Assembly (NCBI GenBank): GCA_030913385.1
Contig: CP133159.1
Span: 4,257,001-4,321,000 of the forward strand
Direction of reading: 5' to 3'
Source: Cytophagaceae bacterium ABcell3
Lineage (GTDB): Bacteria; Bacteroidota; Bacteroidia; Cytophagales; Cytophagaceae
DNA: 64,000 nt
Below the pieces are notes generated by a model. It ran no database searches. It saw only the letters and a list, made by a program, of their open reading frames with translations, and had not been told where the DNA came from. The position numbers and the translations under genes are program-made. Shown here one piece after another: positions 37,901 through 46,281 of the stretch (position 1 is its first letter; each line of letters opens with the position of its first letter).

Positions 37901-40420
37901 GACTTTTCAGTAATTGTTACAGATGAAAATGGCTGTATCAACACAGATACCATGACCGTATACATTACCGACCCTCCAATTGCAGATGCAGGGGAAGACC
38001 AAACTATTTGTAATGGGTTGAGCGCCGAACTGCAAGCATCGGGCGGAGAAACTTACCTATGGTCACCAGAGGAAAGCTTATCTGAGTATGATATCGAAAA
38101 TCCAGAAGCATCACCAAATACTACTACCACCTACACTGTTTCTGTAACAGATAGCTTAGGCTGTACCAATACGGATGAGGTAACTATATATGTAACTTAT
38201 ATAGAAGTGGATGCAGGAGCAGACCAAGACATTTGTTTTGGAGACTCTACAGAATTAACTGCTTCTGGTGGCACCTCCTATACTTGGACACCAGGAGACT
38301 ATGAAGGAGAAACAATAAAAGTTACCCCGACAGATACCACTGTTTATACTGTTACTGTCATAGATCAAGATGGCTGTAAAAACATAGATAGTGTTCAGGT
38401 AAATATTAAACCTTTACCTGAAGGTAGTATCACCAACAACCCGGAATCTTTATGTTTAGGTGATGAAATAACTGTCAGCGCATCTTTCAACGAAGGGTTT
38501 ACGCCACACGAAAGCATGGCATATTCATTTGATGGTGGACAAACCTTCCAAAACACCAACGAGCTATTCATTAGTGATGTATATTCAGATACCATCATAA
38601 ACATCCTATTACTTGCTTCTAATGAATGCTACAGCGATACCATTGAACATGAAATTAACCTTAAAAGCATTGACGCAACAGCATCGCAACATGAGCAAGT
38701 ATCCTGCTTTGGGGAAGAGAGTGGTGCTGCCATTGTTGAAGTATCTGGAAGCGAAACAGGCACATATCAATTTTCAATAAATGGCACAGAGTTTCAGCCT
38801 GACAATATCTTTACAAACTTGGCTGCTGGAGACTATGACATAACCATTATTAATGATGCTGATTGCCGGTTCTTATTACCAGTAACTATAACAGAGCCAG
38901 AAGCATTACTTCTAGAGGTATTATCTGTAACACACGTTGGCCCATGTGCAGGAGATGACAATGGAGAAATTGTCTTGGAAGCTTCGGGAGGAACTCCTGC
39001 GTACATGTATACAATAAATAACAGTGAAGAACCACAAGAGGAGTCAACATTTACAGAAGTACCAGCTTATGAACATACGGTAGCGGTCATAGACCAAAAT
39101 GGCTGTGTTGCAGAACAAACAGTTCTCATAGAAGAACCAGACGCTGTTAAAATTGATGGGATTACAGCAGATATCAAAGATAATGTCTGCCATGGGAAAA
39201 AAGAGGGAGAGATCACCTTGGACACCAGTTCGGTAACAGGTGCTAAACCGCCATATACGTATACTTTTGACGGAGAAACCAAAGAAGTTCCTGAGTTTAC
39301 TGAAATCTTTGGAGGCGACTTTAATATAGTAATAACCGACAGTGATGGCTGTGAATTTAGGCATCCGTTTACCATAGGACAACCAGAGCCTATCACCTTT
39401 TTCACCAGAACCTCCAAAGAGTCTTGTCAAAACAGAGATGGTGAGATCACTATTAACAATCCACAAGGGGGTACTCCTCCTTACACCTATAGTGTAAATG
39501 GATCATCTTTTGGCAACAACCCAGAATTTACTGGGTTAGCGGCAGGAACTTACCACAATATAACTGTAATGGATTCCAAAGGGTGCAGTGCCGGCCAGCC
39601 AGATACCGTTAGAAGAAAAGAAGGGCCTGACGTTCATATTACCAAGAATGACGTTACCTGTTTTGACTTAGAAGACGGGTCGGTAGTCATAGATTCTGTT
39701 TCTGGCGGCCTGCCTTTTATGGACGCACAAACAGAGAAACCATATTTTGAGTACAGTCTTGACAGCATTAACTGGATCAGAGATTCCTTGTTCACAGGGC
39801 TTGCCGCAGACACCTTCCAGCTCTTTATCAAAGACCAGGAGTGCGTGTACTTGGACAAGCACCCATTCTATTCGTTCAACAATGCAACACAAGAATGGGA
39901 CACCTTAAAACGGGACTATTTTGTATTGGGACAACCAAACCAGCTTGAAGCTGCGGTATTCTCGACACCTTCAGTCAGAAACCAATCTAATGGAACTGTT
40001 GGGATAATTGATATCTCGGGTGGAATAGAACCATATTACTTCAGTGGCGACAACCAAGAGTTTAGCCCTGTAACAAGTGATACAGCTATTGTGTCAGGGT
40101 TTGACAGAGGTATGCAAACTGTTTTTCTGAAGGATTCAAACGAATGTACCATCAGTTTAAGCGTTTTTGTTGACAAACCAATACTGATACCGAACCTTAT
40201 CACCCCTAACAACGATGGGTTAAATGACTATTTTGAAATCGTTTCAATACCGCGTAATACGACAGTAACTATCTACAACAGATGGGGCTCTGAAGTATAC
40301 CATGACGAAAACTATAACAATAGTTGGGATGGAGATGGTGTTCCTGATGGGGTTTACTACTATGACATTACCTTCCCAGACAAACGTTTGGTCAAAGGAT
40401 GGGTAGAAGTTAAAAGATAA
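31934..40420 (+). CDS. Giant SprB-like surface adhesin with T9SS type B sorting domain
   Basis: A 2,828-residue secreted protein. In order: signal peptide (1-22); a PPC-like domain (about 30-195) shared with the preceding gene; a PKD domain (about 196-277, with YLWDFGDGNTDT); 25 Ig-like repeats of about 75 residues; one spacer domain; about five SprB-type repeats (about 2250-2580, text like GGTPPYTYSVNGSSF and TGLAAGTY); and a C-terminal CHU_C type B sorting domain (LITPNNDGLNDYFEI, IYNRWGSEVY, WDGDGVPDGVYYY). Such proteins are exported by T9SS and held at the surface in gliding or adhesion. Each Ig repeat keeps a Cys pair (ICxG and GC) likely to form a disulfide. Repeats 13-16 and 17-20 are near duplicates. 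Confidence 0.92.
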   Translation: MKFLRSILLLILSLASADAVAQIHATRDCNTATTLCSNETIYDTILNPVAPEQIYGYVLDVPSGQGASCFGNKGERRPFWYQFTVENSGTFEMFIEDDIMGDWDFVLYDKSNGCGKDNWVEIACNASDDIFNQTGISTERYESWESSFSLVNPWHPTVELTEGNTYVIFINGVDTRPGDGFRLSFGGTVNFKDIEVSFSPDANPSCPGREITFTNTSTYPSGEMSYLWDFGDGNTDTSEHATHTYDEPGSYWVKLTIDNGSCIDEDSVQVDIDIPDMADAGPDQSICYGINTELSGAGGVSYSWTPSESLSDANIANPVASPTQTTDYVLTVTDDIGCVDTDTVTVEVTYIDVDAGDDHEVCPGDTVQFSASGGVEYQWLPDNGSLSQNDIYNPSASPVETTTYQVTITDEDGCINYDSLTVSVFDPPVADAGEDEAICYGLTTQLNASGGIAYEWSPAEGLSDTDIANPVASPNQTTTYVVSVTGENGCVSQDSVTVTVNYIEVDAGEDQDICYGTTAELEASGGVEYSWSPSSTLSTNNVADPTASPEETTTYTVTVTDEDGCINYDSVTIQVSYIEVSAGEDVIICQGDTAQLEAQGGSQYSWSPTAGLNNAEIYNPEASPLETTEYIVTVTDDEGCVNYDTVLVQVNPVPNIDAGEDETICNGLTTQLNASGTASSWSWSPSEGLSATDVQNPEASPSVTTTYTVIATNEFECSSHDEVTVNVTYIEVDAGEDQEICYGTSTQLTATGGVDYLWSPSTHLSDENIANPEASPEETTEYIVNVTDENGCINSDTVTVDVYFIDITTGDDQTICEGDTVELEATGGTNFSWTPSESLLNENTATPSAFPEETTAYIVTVEDAEGCINYDTVTVVVNPKPTIDAGEDQEICYGNSAQLTATGGIDYQWSPSATLSEDNIADPIASPEQSTVYTVLGVDENGCENKDSVEVQVTLIEVSTSDDQEICLGDSVQLTASGGSQYSWTPTETLNNAEIEDPIATPQETTTYYVTITDTEGCVNYDSVTVVVNPIPVLDAGENQSICFGTSAQLNANGGGNNYLWTPATGLSDAEVSNPTATPSETTTYTVITTDNNGCSNSDEVTVEVTYIEVSAGEDQTICHGTSAQLEATGGDNYSWSSNPTLSDENIANPIATPSDTTTYFVTVTDANGCQNTDSVTVNVDYIEVDAGEDQVICFGDSAQLEASGGETYSWTPAGSLNNAEIADPVANPTETTQYIVTITDAEGCVNTDSITVQVNPVPVADAGDDQVSCQGVPVQLNATGGDTYSWSPAESLSDASVADPEATPQETTTYTVIVTDENGCSSSDEVTVTIEQIEVNAGEDQTICFGDSVQFEATGGTSYTWNHEETLSDANVSNPYASPETTTKYVVTITDKDGCMNTDTLTVTVNQLPMVDAGDDQEVCNGLSAQLSGAGDGDLLWAPEETLSATDIENPVATTSQTTVYTLTVTDANGCQNTDSVTVNVDYIEVDAGEDQVICFGDSAQLEASGGETYSWTPAGSLNNAEIANPVADPTETTQYIVTITDAEGCVNMDSITVQVNPVPVADAGDDQVSCQGVPVQLNATGGDTYSWSPAESLSDASVADPEATPQETTTYTVTVTDENGCSSSDEVTVTIEQIEVNAGEDQTICFGDSVQFEATGGTTYTWNNQETLSDANVSNPYASPETTTDYVATITDEDGCMNTDTLTVTVNQLPMVDAGDDQEVCNGLSAQLSGSGDGDLLWAPEETLSATDIENPVATTSQTTVYTLTVTDANGCQNTDSVTVSVNFIEVDAGEDQVICNGVSAQLNASGGVSYNWTPSETLSDPTTANPVATPQQTTEYAVEVTDADGCINSDTIIVSVTYIEVSAGEDQDVCFGNTVQLEASGGASYLWSPEDELSDNSISNPTAAPSDTTDFIVTVTDAEGCVNTDTVRVNVTFIEVSAGPDQYICEGAGDSVQLSASGGVSFTWFPDELVNINNIQEPVASISETTDFSVIVTDENGCINTDTMTVYITDPPIADAGEDQTICNGLSAELQASGGETYLWSPEESLSEYDIENPEASPNTTTTYTVSVTDSLGCTNTDEVTIYVTYIEVDAGADQDICFGDSTELTASGGTSYTWTPGDYEGETIKVTPTDTTVYTVTVIDQDGCKNIDSVQVNIKPLPEGSITNNPESLCLGDEITVSASFNEGFTPHESMAYSFDGGQTFQNTNELFISDVYSDTIINILLLASNECYSDTIEHEINLKSIDATASQHEQVSCFGEESGAAIVEVSGSETGTYQFSINGTEFQPDNIFTNLAAGDYDITIINDADCRFLLPVTITEPEALLLEVLSVTHVGPCAGDDNGEIVLEASGGTPAYMYTINNSEEPQEESTFTEVPAYEHTVAVIDQNGCVAEQTVLIEEPDAVKIDGITADIKDNVCHGKKEGEITLDTSSVTGAKPPYTYTFDGETKEVPEFTEIFGGDFNIVITDSDGCEFRHPFTIGQPEPITFFTRTSKESCQNRDGEITINNPQGGTPPYTYSVNGSSFGNNPEFTGLAAGTYHNITVMDSKGCSAGQPDTVRRKEGPDVHITKNDVTCFDLEDGSVVIDSVSGGLPFMDAQTEKPYFEYSLDSINWIRDSLFTGLAADTFQLFIKDQECVYLDKHPFYSFNNATQEWDTLKRDYFVLGQPNQLEAAVFSTPSVRNQSNGTVGIIDISGGIEPYYFSGDNQEFSPVTSDTAIVSGFDRGMQTVFLKDSNECTISLSVFVDKPILIPNLITPNNDGLNDYFEIVSIPRNTTVTIYNRWGSEVYHDENYNNSWDGDGVPDGVYYYDITFPDKRLVKGWVEVKR
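32764..38415 (+). repeat. Array of 25 tandem Ig-like coding repeats (~226 bp each)
   Basis: In-frame repeats inside the adhesin gene. Consensus, in pieces: AGEDQxICxGxSxQL, then LxASGGxxYSW, then PxxLSDxxIANPxA, then TTxYxVTVTD, then GCxNxDSVTVxV. Linkers tend to alternate between a TYIEV type and an NPVP/NPIP type. The count is by eye from each AGxDQ start; 5.65 kb divided by 25 gives about 75 residues per unit. Confidence 0.9.
35429..37240 (+). repeat. 906-bp tandem duplication of four adhesin repeats
   Basis: Unit 35429-36334 is repeated as 36335-37240; the same landmark (GATGCCAACGGGTGTCAAAA) recurs at 35429, 36335 and, with one change, 37241. The 906-bp period equals 302 codons, four Ig repeats (13-16 and 17-20). 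I count 14 amino-acid differences over 302 positions, far fewer than between other repeats, so the duplication is recent. Confidence 0.88.
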
Positions 40421-40440
40421 TATAAAATCGGCCCAAAATC

Positions 40441-40477
40441 AGTATCAGTGTATTTGAATAATCAATACACTGATACT
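40441..40477. terminator. Hairpin between adhesin and acyl-CoA reductase genes
   Basis: AGTATCAGTGTATT (40441-40454) pairs over 14 bp with AATACACTGATACT (40464-40477), loop of 9. It lies between two convergent genes, 20 bp after the adhesin stop and 38 bp from the other stop. The following T-run is short, so termination in either direction may be modest. Confidence 0.65.
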
Positions 40478-40514
40478 TTAGACCCATAGCCTATTCTAGC
40501 ATGTTAGACTATAC

Positions 40515-41510
40515 CTAAGAAAGCTTTAACAAAAACTCCATCGTATCAACCCGATCAGCATAATCATCAATTCCAGGACATTGCGCATCCCCAAAAGGAA
40601 TATGCTCTTCACCTACTATAGCTTGAATTTTTTCTTCATTATTCCTTAACACACGCTCAACATCGGAACTATCTTTATACCTTTCGAAAAACAAGACAGA
40701 GACTGGCGAACTTATACCCTCGTCTTCTTTAAGCATTACAAAGCCATTGTCCCAAAAGACATCCTTATTTAGCAAGTAAATGGCACGGTTATACTCATAG
40801 TTGTGAAAATATTTATGATGATCGGCTACATAGCAGAAGGGTTCTATCGCTTCGAAAATATGCTTGAGTTCAAAATCAGATGGAATGAACAGCTTAGAAA
40901 TATTTCTACAACCCAAGCCGTAATATTGAAAAATATCCTTTCCTAGAGCTTCAAGTTGTGCTGGTGTTTCGTTTCCTGTCAAAACAGCTACAGATGTTCG
41001 GTTCTTTCGAATCAAATGGGGTATGTTTCTAAAGTAATATTCAAAGTACCTAGAAGTGTTGTCGCTTCCTGTAGCAATGACTGCATCCATGCCTTTCATT
41101 CTGTCTACCACATTCACCTTTTCTTCAAAGGCTGGAGCAATTTTCATTAGCATACCAAAAATTTTATCAGGCAGCACCCTGTCGTCCGAGCTCAATTTGG
41201 CATATAAGCTATGTCCACTCAACAAAACGCAAAGAGCATCATGAAATCCAACCAAAGGAATATTTCCAGCCATCACCACCCCAACTTTTTGAGGATTTAC
41301 CTTATCCGAAATACCATAAGGTTCAACCCACCTCTTTAGATTTTCCAATGTAAGCCATTCACCTATGGAGGCGACAGCATCCTTAACAGAACCAAATGTA
41401 AACCAATTATTTACATTCACAGCTTGTCTAATATATTCTTCAGGAAGCCCTTCCGTTCTCAATTGCTCACCTAACTCCGCAAAGGCCTTTATCCTATGAT
41501 CAAGATCCAT
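40515..41510 (-). CDS. Acyl-CoA reductase, LuxC family
   Basis: A 331-residue protein of the LuxC/aldehyde-dehydrogenase-like family, which reduces acyl groups to aldehydes with NADPH. The nucleotide-binding region KVGVVMAGNIPLVGFHD (about 75-91) and GSDNTSRYFEYYF (about 148-160) are recognisable, and C201 in YYGLGCRNISK is the probable nucleophile that holds the acyl thioester. At 331 residues it is shorter than LuxC of luminous bacteria (about 480). No LuxD/E-type partners are present. The divergent neighbour is a ferredoxin. The physiological substrate is unknown. Confidence 0.85.
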   Translation of the reverse strand: MDLDHRIKAFAELGEQLRTEGLPEEYIRQAVNVNNWFTFGSVKDAVASIGEWLTLENLKRWVEPYGISDKVNPQKVGVVMAGNIPLVGFHDALCVLLSGHSLYAKLSSDDRVLPDKIFGMLMKIAPAFEEKVNVVDRMKGMDAVIATGSDNTSRYFEYYFRNIPHLIRKNRTSVAVLTGNETPAQLEALGKDIFQYYGLGCRNISKLFIPSDFELKHIFEAIEPFCYVADHHKYFHNYEYNRAIYLLNKDVFWDNGFVMLKEDEGISSPVSVLFFERYKDSSDVERVLRNNEEKIQAIVGEEHIPFGDAQCPGIDDYADRVDTMEFLLKLS

Positions 41511-41536
41511 AAAATAATATTTTTTAAAACTTTTGA

Positions 41537-41567
41537 TTTGTACTGAATGTAATTGTAGTTAATTTTG
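41537..41567 (+). promoter_or_regulatory. Bacteroidetes-type promoter of the ferredoxin gene
   Basis: TTTG (41537-41540) and TAATTTTG (41560-41567) are separated by exactly 19 bp, a full match to TTTG-N19-TANNTTTG. Start of transcription near 41574 would leave about 25 nt before the ATG at 41599. Confidence 0.75.
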
Positions 41568-41598
41568 CAGTTACAAAAAAATAAAATATACAGGTATT

Positions 41599-41946
41599 AT
41601 GGCAATAATCATAACAGATGAGTGCATCAACTGCGGAGCGTGCGAGCCGGAATGCCCGAATACCGCTATTTACGAAGGCGGTGCTCCATGGACATACGCA
41701 GGCGGTACTAGTCTTACGGAAATACAACTGGAAGACGGCAGTACAATGGATGCCAATGCTCAGCAGGATCCGATTTCAGAAGAATTTTACTATATAGTTT
41801 CCACTAAATGTACTGAGTGTACAGGCTTCCATGAGGAACCTCAATGTGCCGCAGTATGCCCTGTAGATTGCTGTGTAGATGACCCTGACGTGAGGGAAAC
41901 AGAAGAAGAGCTTCTCAATAAAAAAGCATGGCTTCACGGCGAATAA
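41599..41946 (+). CDS. 2[4Fe-4S] ferredoxin
   Basis: A 115-residue ferredoxin. The first cluster motif [12 protein letters not shown] (residues 11-22) is canonical. The second is [18 protein letters not shown], in which the third Cys is set eight residues after the second; this extended loop is the Alvin-type seen in many bacterial ferredoxins. A further CC pair (PVDCCVDD) follows. A long insertion of about 40 residues between the clusters is also typical of that type. It has its own full promoter and terminator and is divergent from the LuxC-type reductase, which could use it as electron donor, though LuxC enzymes normally use NADPH. Confidence 0.92.
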   Translation: MAIIITDECINCGACEPECPNTAIYEGGAPWTYAGGTSLTEIQLEDGSTMDANAQQDPISEEFYYIVSTKCTECTGFHEEPQCAAVCPVDCCVDDPDVRETEEELLNKKAWLHGE

Positions 41947-41965
41947 TGTTTTTTTATGCAAAAAC

Positions 41966-41998
41966 AAAAAAGGTGATAATTCATTTATCACCTTTTTT
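41966..41998 (+). terminator. Terminator after ferredoxin gene
   Basis: AAAAAAGGTGATAA pairs with TTATCACCTTTTTT around a 5-nt loop, followed by a T tract; 20 bp after the stop. Confidence 0.88.
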
Positions 41999-42041
41999 GT
42001 TTAATATTGAACTTCATTAGGAATTAAATAAACTCATTTTT

Positions 42042-43229
42042 ATGAAAACATTAGATACTTTTAACTTCTCTGGGAAAAAAGCACTTGTTCGAGTTGACTT
42101 TAACGTCCCTCTAAACGACAAGTTTGAAATTACTGATGATACTCGTCTAAGAGCAGTTATACCTACCGTTAACAAAATTTTAAAAGATGGTGGTTCAGCC
42201 ATATTAATGTCTCACCTTGGAAGACCTAAAGAAGGTCCTGCTGAAAAATTCTCACTAAAACACCTAACAGGGTACTTGAAAAAAACTTTCAACACAGAAG
42301 TAAAATTCGCTTCTGATTGTATCGGAGAAGATGCTAAAACCATGTCTGCATCTCTACAGCCAGGTGAAATTCTCCTACTTGAAAACTTACGTTTTTACAA
42401 AGAAGAGGAAAAGGGAGACGAAGCCTTTGCTGAAAAGCTTTCTAAGTATGGCGATGTATATGTAAATGACGCTTTTGGTACAGCACACAGAGCCCATGCA
42501 TCTACCGCTGTTATAGCTAAATTTTTCCAAGAAAAAGTATGCGGTTATGTAATGCAAGCTGAGCTTGACAATGCCAAAAAGGTTTTGGAAAAAGCCGATA
42601 AGCCGTTTACTGCCATTATGGGAGGAGCTAAAATTTCAGACAAAATCCTTATCATCGAAAGACTTCTTGAAAAAGTTGACAACCTTATTATTGGCGGTGG
42701 TATGTCTTATACCTTTACCAAAGCTATGGGCGGCAATATAGGAGACTCTCTACTTGAAGAAGATAAAATGCCTCTAGCACTTGAATTAATAGAAAAAGCT
42801 AAAGCTAAAGGTGTAAACCTAATACTTCCAGTTGACACTGTTATTGCAGATGCCTTTAAAAATGATGCTAGCACCCAGGTTGTAGACAAAAACAACATTC
42901 CTGATGGCTGGATGGGACTTGATATTGGCCCTGAAACCATCAAATTGTTTAAAGATGTTGTCAGCAACTCTAAAACTGTACTTTGGAATGGTCCTATGGG
43001 CGTTTTTGAAATGACCAATTTCGCTAAAGGAACCATTGCTATTGCAGAAGCTGTAGTTGACGCCACTACTAAAGGAGGGTTCTCACTTATAGGAGGGGGA
43101 GATTCTGCCTCTGCTATTAACAACCTTGGTTTTGGAGACAAAGTATCTTATGTTTCTACTGGCGGTGGCGCACTACTGGAGTATATGGAAGGAAAAACAT
43201 TGCCAGGAGTTGCCGCTTTACAGTCATAA
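42042..43229 (+). CDS. pgk: Phosphoglycerate kinase
   Basis: A 395-residue glycolytic kinase interconverting 1,3-bisphosphoglycerate and 3-phosphoglycerate with ADP/ATP. Family signatures are in order: [12 protein letters not shown] near the start with the substrate-binding Arg/Asp, SHLGRPK (about 59-65), [20 protein letters not shown] (about 190), and the C-terminal nucleotide segment GGGDSASAI (about 350-358). Length matches the bacterial family. It is bounded by terminators on both sides, so it is transcribed alone. Confidence 0.97.
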   Translation: MKTLDTFNFSGKKALVRVDFNVPLNDKFEITDDTRLRAVIPTVNKILKDGGSAILMSHLGRPKEGPAEKFSLKHLTGYLKKTFNTEVKFASDCIGEDAKTMSASLQPGEILLLENLRFYKEEEKGDEAFAEKLSKYGDVYVNDAFGTAHRAHASTAVIAKFFQEKVCGYVMQAELDNAKKVLEKADKPFTAIMGGAKISDKILIIERLLEKVDNLIIGGGMSYTFTKAMGGNIGDSLLEEDKMPLALELIEKAKAKGVNLILPVDTVIADAFKNDASTQVVDKNNIPDGWMGLDIGPETIKLFKDVVSNSKTVLWNGPMGVFEMTNFAKGTIAIAEAVVDATTKGGFSLIGGGDSASAINNLGFGDKVSYVSTGGGALLEYMEGKTLPGVAALQS

Positions 43230-43252
43230 TGTAAGCACTCAGCTATAAATAT

Positions 43253-43284
43253 AAAGCCGGACGAAACTCTTCCGGCTTTTTTAT
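43253..43284 (+). terminator. Terminator after pgk
   Basis: AAAGCCGGA (43253-43261) pairs with TCCGGCTTT (43271-43279), loop of 9, followed by TTTTT; 23 bp after the stop. Confidence 0.88.
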
Positions 43285-43464
43285 TTAATAATGATATATT
43301 TATAAAATTTTCAAAAAAAGTCTTCAGGTTTTACAGTGCCAAAGAACCTTTATCCGTTATTATCGTTGAAAATTCCAACTATAATACGTCCACAAACCAA
43401 ACTAAAAACCAAGCATTTGGGATATAAAAAAGTTCTTTTGTCATTATTTTTCTATCAAACAGGT

Positions 43465-43472
43465 TAAGTTTG
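43465..43472 (+). promoter_or_regulatory. Candidate -7 box for the GH63-type gene
   Basis: TAAGTTTG matches TANNTTTG, 56 bp before the ATG at 43529. A TTTG lies 24 bp upstream (43437-43440), wider than the usual 19-21 bp. Confidence 0.35.
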
Positions 43473-43528
43473 AACATTTTACATAATATTATTAACACAA
43501 CAAGCTTATAATAAATAGATACAGCAGA

Positions 43529-46225
43529 ATGTCTAATTTCGAAAAAGACCGCGTCTCGATGACGAGAAGCAACAGAGGATGGAAAAAATGGGGTCCTTAC
43601 CTATCCGATAGGCAATGGGGAACTGTAAGAGAAGATTACAGCCCGTTTGGTTCAGCATGGGAAAATTTCCCGCATGAGCAAGCAAGAAGCAGGGTTTACC
43701 GTTGGGGCGAAGATGGACTAGGGGGAATAAGTGACAACAAGCAATGGATTTGTTTTGCTTTCGCCTTCTGGAACGAAAAAGACCCTTTTTTAAAAGAACG
43801 TCTTTTCGGTCTTACAGGAAATCAAGGCAATCATGGAGAGGATGTTAAAGAGTACTATTACTACCTAGACTCTACCCCTACCCACTCCTACATGAAAATG
43901 CTCTACAAGTATCCTCAAGGAGAGTACCCATATTCTAACCTGGTACTTGAAAACAAAATCCGGGGGAAACATGAACTTGAGTATGAACTTGTTGACACCG
44001 ATTTATTCAAAGACGACAAATACTTTGACATATACATCGAATATGCAAAAGCAGACACCGATGATATATGTATCAAAGCAACAATTCATAACAGAGGGCC
44101 AGAAAAGGCCAACCTGCATGTCCTTCCAACTATTTGGTTTAGGAACTTTTGGCGTTTTGCTCAAGAAGACTACACTCCTTCCCTATCAGCAGATGGGGAT
44201 AATTGTATTAATGTAGAGCATAGGGAATTAGGGAATTACCAGCTTTATTTTGAAGGCGCAGATGAGACTTTGTTTTGCAACAACGAAACCAACCACCATA
44301 AAGTTTACCACCATCCACCAGAGCCAGGATACTGGAAAGACGGCATAAACGATTATGTGGTAGAGGGCAATAAGGACGCTGTCAACCCTGAGAAAACAGG
44401 AACCAAAGCAGCCGCTCATTATAAACTTACCTTAAACCCAGGCGAAACAAAAGAAGTTTGCTTGCGCCTGAGCGACAAAACACATGAAAAGCCATTAGAG
44501 GACCATCCTTATATATTTAGGACTAGGTTAAATGAAGCCGACGTTTTTTATAATGAATACGCTTCAAACGTGGATAGCGACGAGCTAAAAATGATCCAGC
44601 GGCAGGCCTTTGCAGGCTTAATGTGGTGCAAACAGTTTTATTATTACGATGTCAACCTCTGGCTCAATGGCGATCCAGGAACAGCGCCGCCTCCAGAAAG
44701 GTTGCACGGTAGGAATAAAGATTGGAAGCACCTCAACAACATGGAAATTATTTCCATGCCTGACAAATGGGAGTATCCATGGTACGCAGCCTGGGACTTG
44801 GCGTTTCACTGCATCGCTTATGCCAGTATAGATCCAGACTTTGCTAAAAGACAGCTCATCTTACTTTTAAGAGAGTGGTATATGCACCCGAATGGACAAA
44901 TACCTGCTTATGAATGGAGCTTTAGTGATGTAAACCCTCCTGTGCACGCTTGGGCTACTTGGCGGGTATACGAAATTGAACGCGACATGAACAATGGCAA
45001 GGGAGATACCAACTTCCTTGAGCGGGTATTCCATAAGCTCATGCTAAACTTTACCTGGTGGGTAAACCGCAAAGACAGTGAAGGCCATAACATCTTTGAA
45101 GGGGGATTCCTTGGACTTGATAACATAGGTGTATTTGACAGAAGTAGTCCTTTGCCAACAGGTGGACATATAGAGCAAGCCGATGCTACTAGCTGGATGG
45201 CTATGTACTCTCTAAATATGCTAAGAATATCCCTGGAGCTTAGTAAAAACAACTCTTCTTACGAAGACACCGCTTCAAAATTTCTAGAGCACTTTTTATA
45301 TATAGCAGGAGCCATTGCCAACTTGGACAATAAAAGCCTGAACCTTTGGGACGATGAAGATGAGTTCTTCTACGATGTACTCCACACACCCCATGGAGAA
45401 TATATCCCTATGAAAGTCCGGTCTATCGTTGGGCTTATACCTCTTTTTGCTGTGGAGACATTAGAGCCACATAATATAGAAATGTATCCACACTTCAAAA
45501 GAAGGCTGGAGTGGTTCCTAAATTACCGTCCGCATCTGGACTCTTTGGTGTCTACAAGAGAAGTGCCTTACCTCGGAATAAGAAGACGCTTTTCTTTACT
45601 ACGGGAAGCCAAGCTTAAAAAGATCTTGTCAAGAATGCTGGACGAAAACGAGTTCTTGTCAGAGTATGGAATCAGGGCACTTTCCAAACACCATAAAGAC
45701 AACCCTTATGAATTCCATACAGAGCATGGCACTTATTCGGTAAGCTATAATCCGGGTGAATCTGACAGTGGCATGTTCGGCGGAAATTCTAACTGGCGTG
45801 GACCAATATGGTTCCCTATCAATTATTTGATCATTGAGTCGCTCATGAAGTTTTACAACTACTATGGGGAAGAGTTTACGATAGAACACCCTACAGGTTC
45901 TGGCAATCTAATGAACCTTAAAGAAGTAGCTGAAGAACTGAGTTTTCGCTTAATTAAGCTCTTTATGAAAGATGAAGAAGGCAAACGCCCTGCTTTTGGC
46001 GGTCATGAAAAGTTTAAAGATCCTCATTTTGTTGATAATATTCTTTTCTACGAATATTTCCACGGAGATAACGGAAGAGGTTTAGGCGCATCGCACCAAA
46101 CAGGCTGGACTGCCTTGGTTGCCGACCTTATCCATTTCCATTATCACAAAAAAGAAGAAGTTATTAGCGAGAAAGTGAAGAAGAAAAACGCAATTCTGAA
46201 GAAGATAATTTCGAGTGCAAAATAA
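43529..46225 (+). CDS. MGH1-like / GH63 family glycoside hydrolase
   Basis: An 898-residue cytoplasmic protein (no signal peptide) of the GH63 / MGH1-like glucosidase group, with an N-terminal beta domain (about 1-330) and an (alpha/alpha)6-barrel (about 360-880). The conserved barrel motif [11 protein letters not shown] near residue 423 offers the likely acid Asp, and [14 protein letters not shown] (about 755) is another family block. Relatives cleave alpha-glucosides or mannosyl-glycerate; the substrate here cannot be told. It is a single-gene unit ending at a strong terminator. The first ATG is used because [20 protein letters not shown] begins the family N-terminus. Confidence 0.87.
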   Translation: MSNFEKDRVSMTRSNRGWKKWGPYLSDRQWGTVREDYSPFGSAWENFPHEQARSRVYRWGEDGLGGISDNKQWICFAFAFWNEKDPFLKERLFGLTGNQGNHGEDVKEYYYYLDSTPTHSYMKMLYKYPQGEYPYSNLVLENKIRGKHELEYELVDTDLFKDDKYFDIYIEYAKADTDDICIKATIHNRGPEKANLHVLPTIWFRNFWRFAQEDYTPSLSADGDNCINVEHRELGNYQLYFEGADETLFCNNETNHHKVYHHPPEPGYWKDGINDYVVEGNKDAVNPEKTGTKAAAHYKLTLNPGETKEVCLRLSDKTHEKPLEDHPYIFRTRLNEADVFYNEYASNVDSDELKMIQRQAFAGLMWCKQFYYYDVNLWLNGDPGTAPPPERLHGRNKDWKHLNNMEIISMPDKWEYPWYAAWDLAFHCIAYASIDPDFAKRQLILLLREWYMHPNGQIPAYEWSFSDVNPPVHAWATWRVYEIERDMNNGKGDTNFLERVFHKLMLNFTWWVNRKDSEGHNIFEGGFLGLDNIGVFDRSSPLPTGGHIEQADATSWMAMYSLNMLRISLELSKNNSSYEDTASKFLEHFLYIAGAIANLDNKSLNLWDDEDEFFYDVLHTPHGEYIPMKVRSIVGLIPLFAVETLEPHNIEMYPHFKRRLEWFLNYRPHLDSLVSTREVPYLGIRRRFSLLREAKLKKILSRMLDENEFLSEYGIRALSKHHKDNPYEFHTEHGTYSVSYNPGESDSGMFGGNSNWRGPIWFPINYLIIESLMKFYNYYGEEFTIEHPTGSGNLMNLKEVAEELSFRLIKLFMKDEEGKRPAFGGHEKFKDPHFVDNILFYEYFHGDNGRGLGASHQTGWTALVADLIHFHYHKKEEVISEKVKKKNAILKKIISSAK

Positions 46226-46242
46226 ATTTAAAGCCATTTCAT

Positions 46243-46275
46243 AAAAAAAGCCTCCAGAATAGGAGGCTTTTTTTT
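46243..46275. terminator. Bidirectional terminator after GH63-type gene
   Basis: AAAAAAGCCTCC pairs with GGAGGCTTTTTT around a 6-nt loop. It lies between the convergent genes ending at 46225 and 46282. Confidence 0.9.
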
Positions 46276-46281
46276 ATGTTG

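Noticed and set aside
32764-38415. Regularly spaced repeats resembling a CRISPR array
   Set aside because: Repeat length is about 226 bp, degenerate at DNA level, in frame, and continuous with the adhesin coding sequence.
43285-43528. Small RNA or riboswitch before the GH63-type gene
   Set aside because: No stable paired structure or known aptamer motif recognised; only a weak -7 box.
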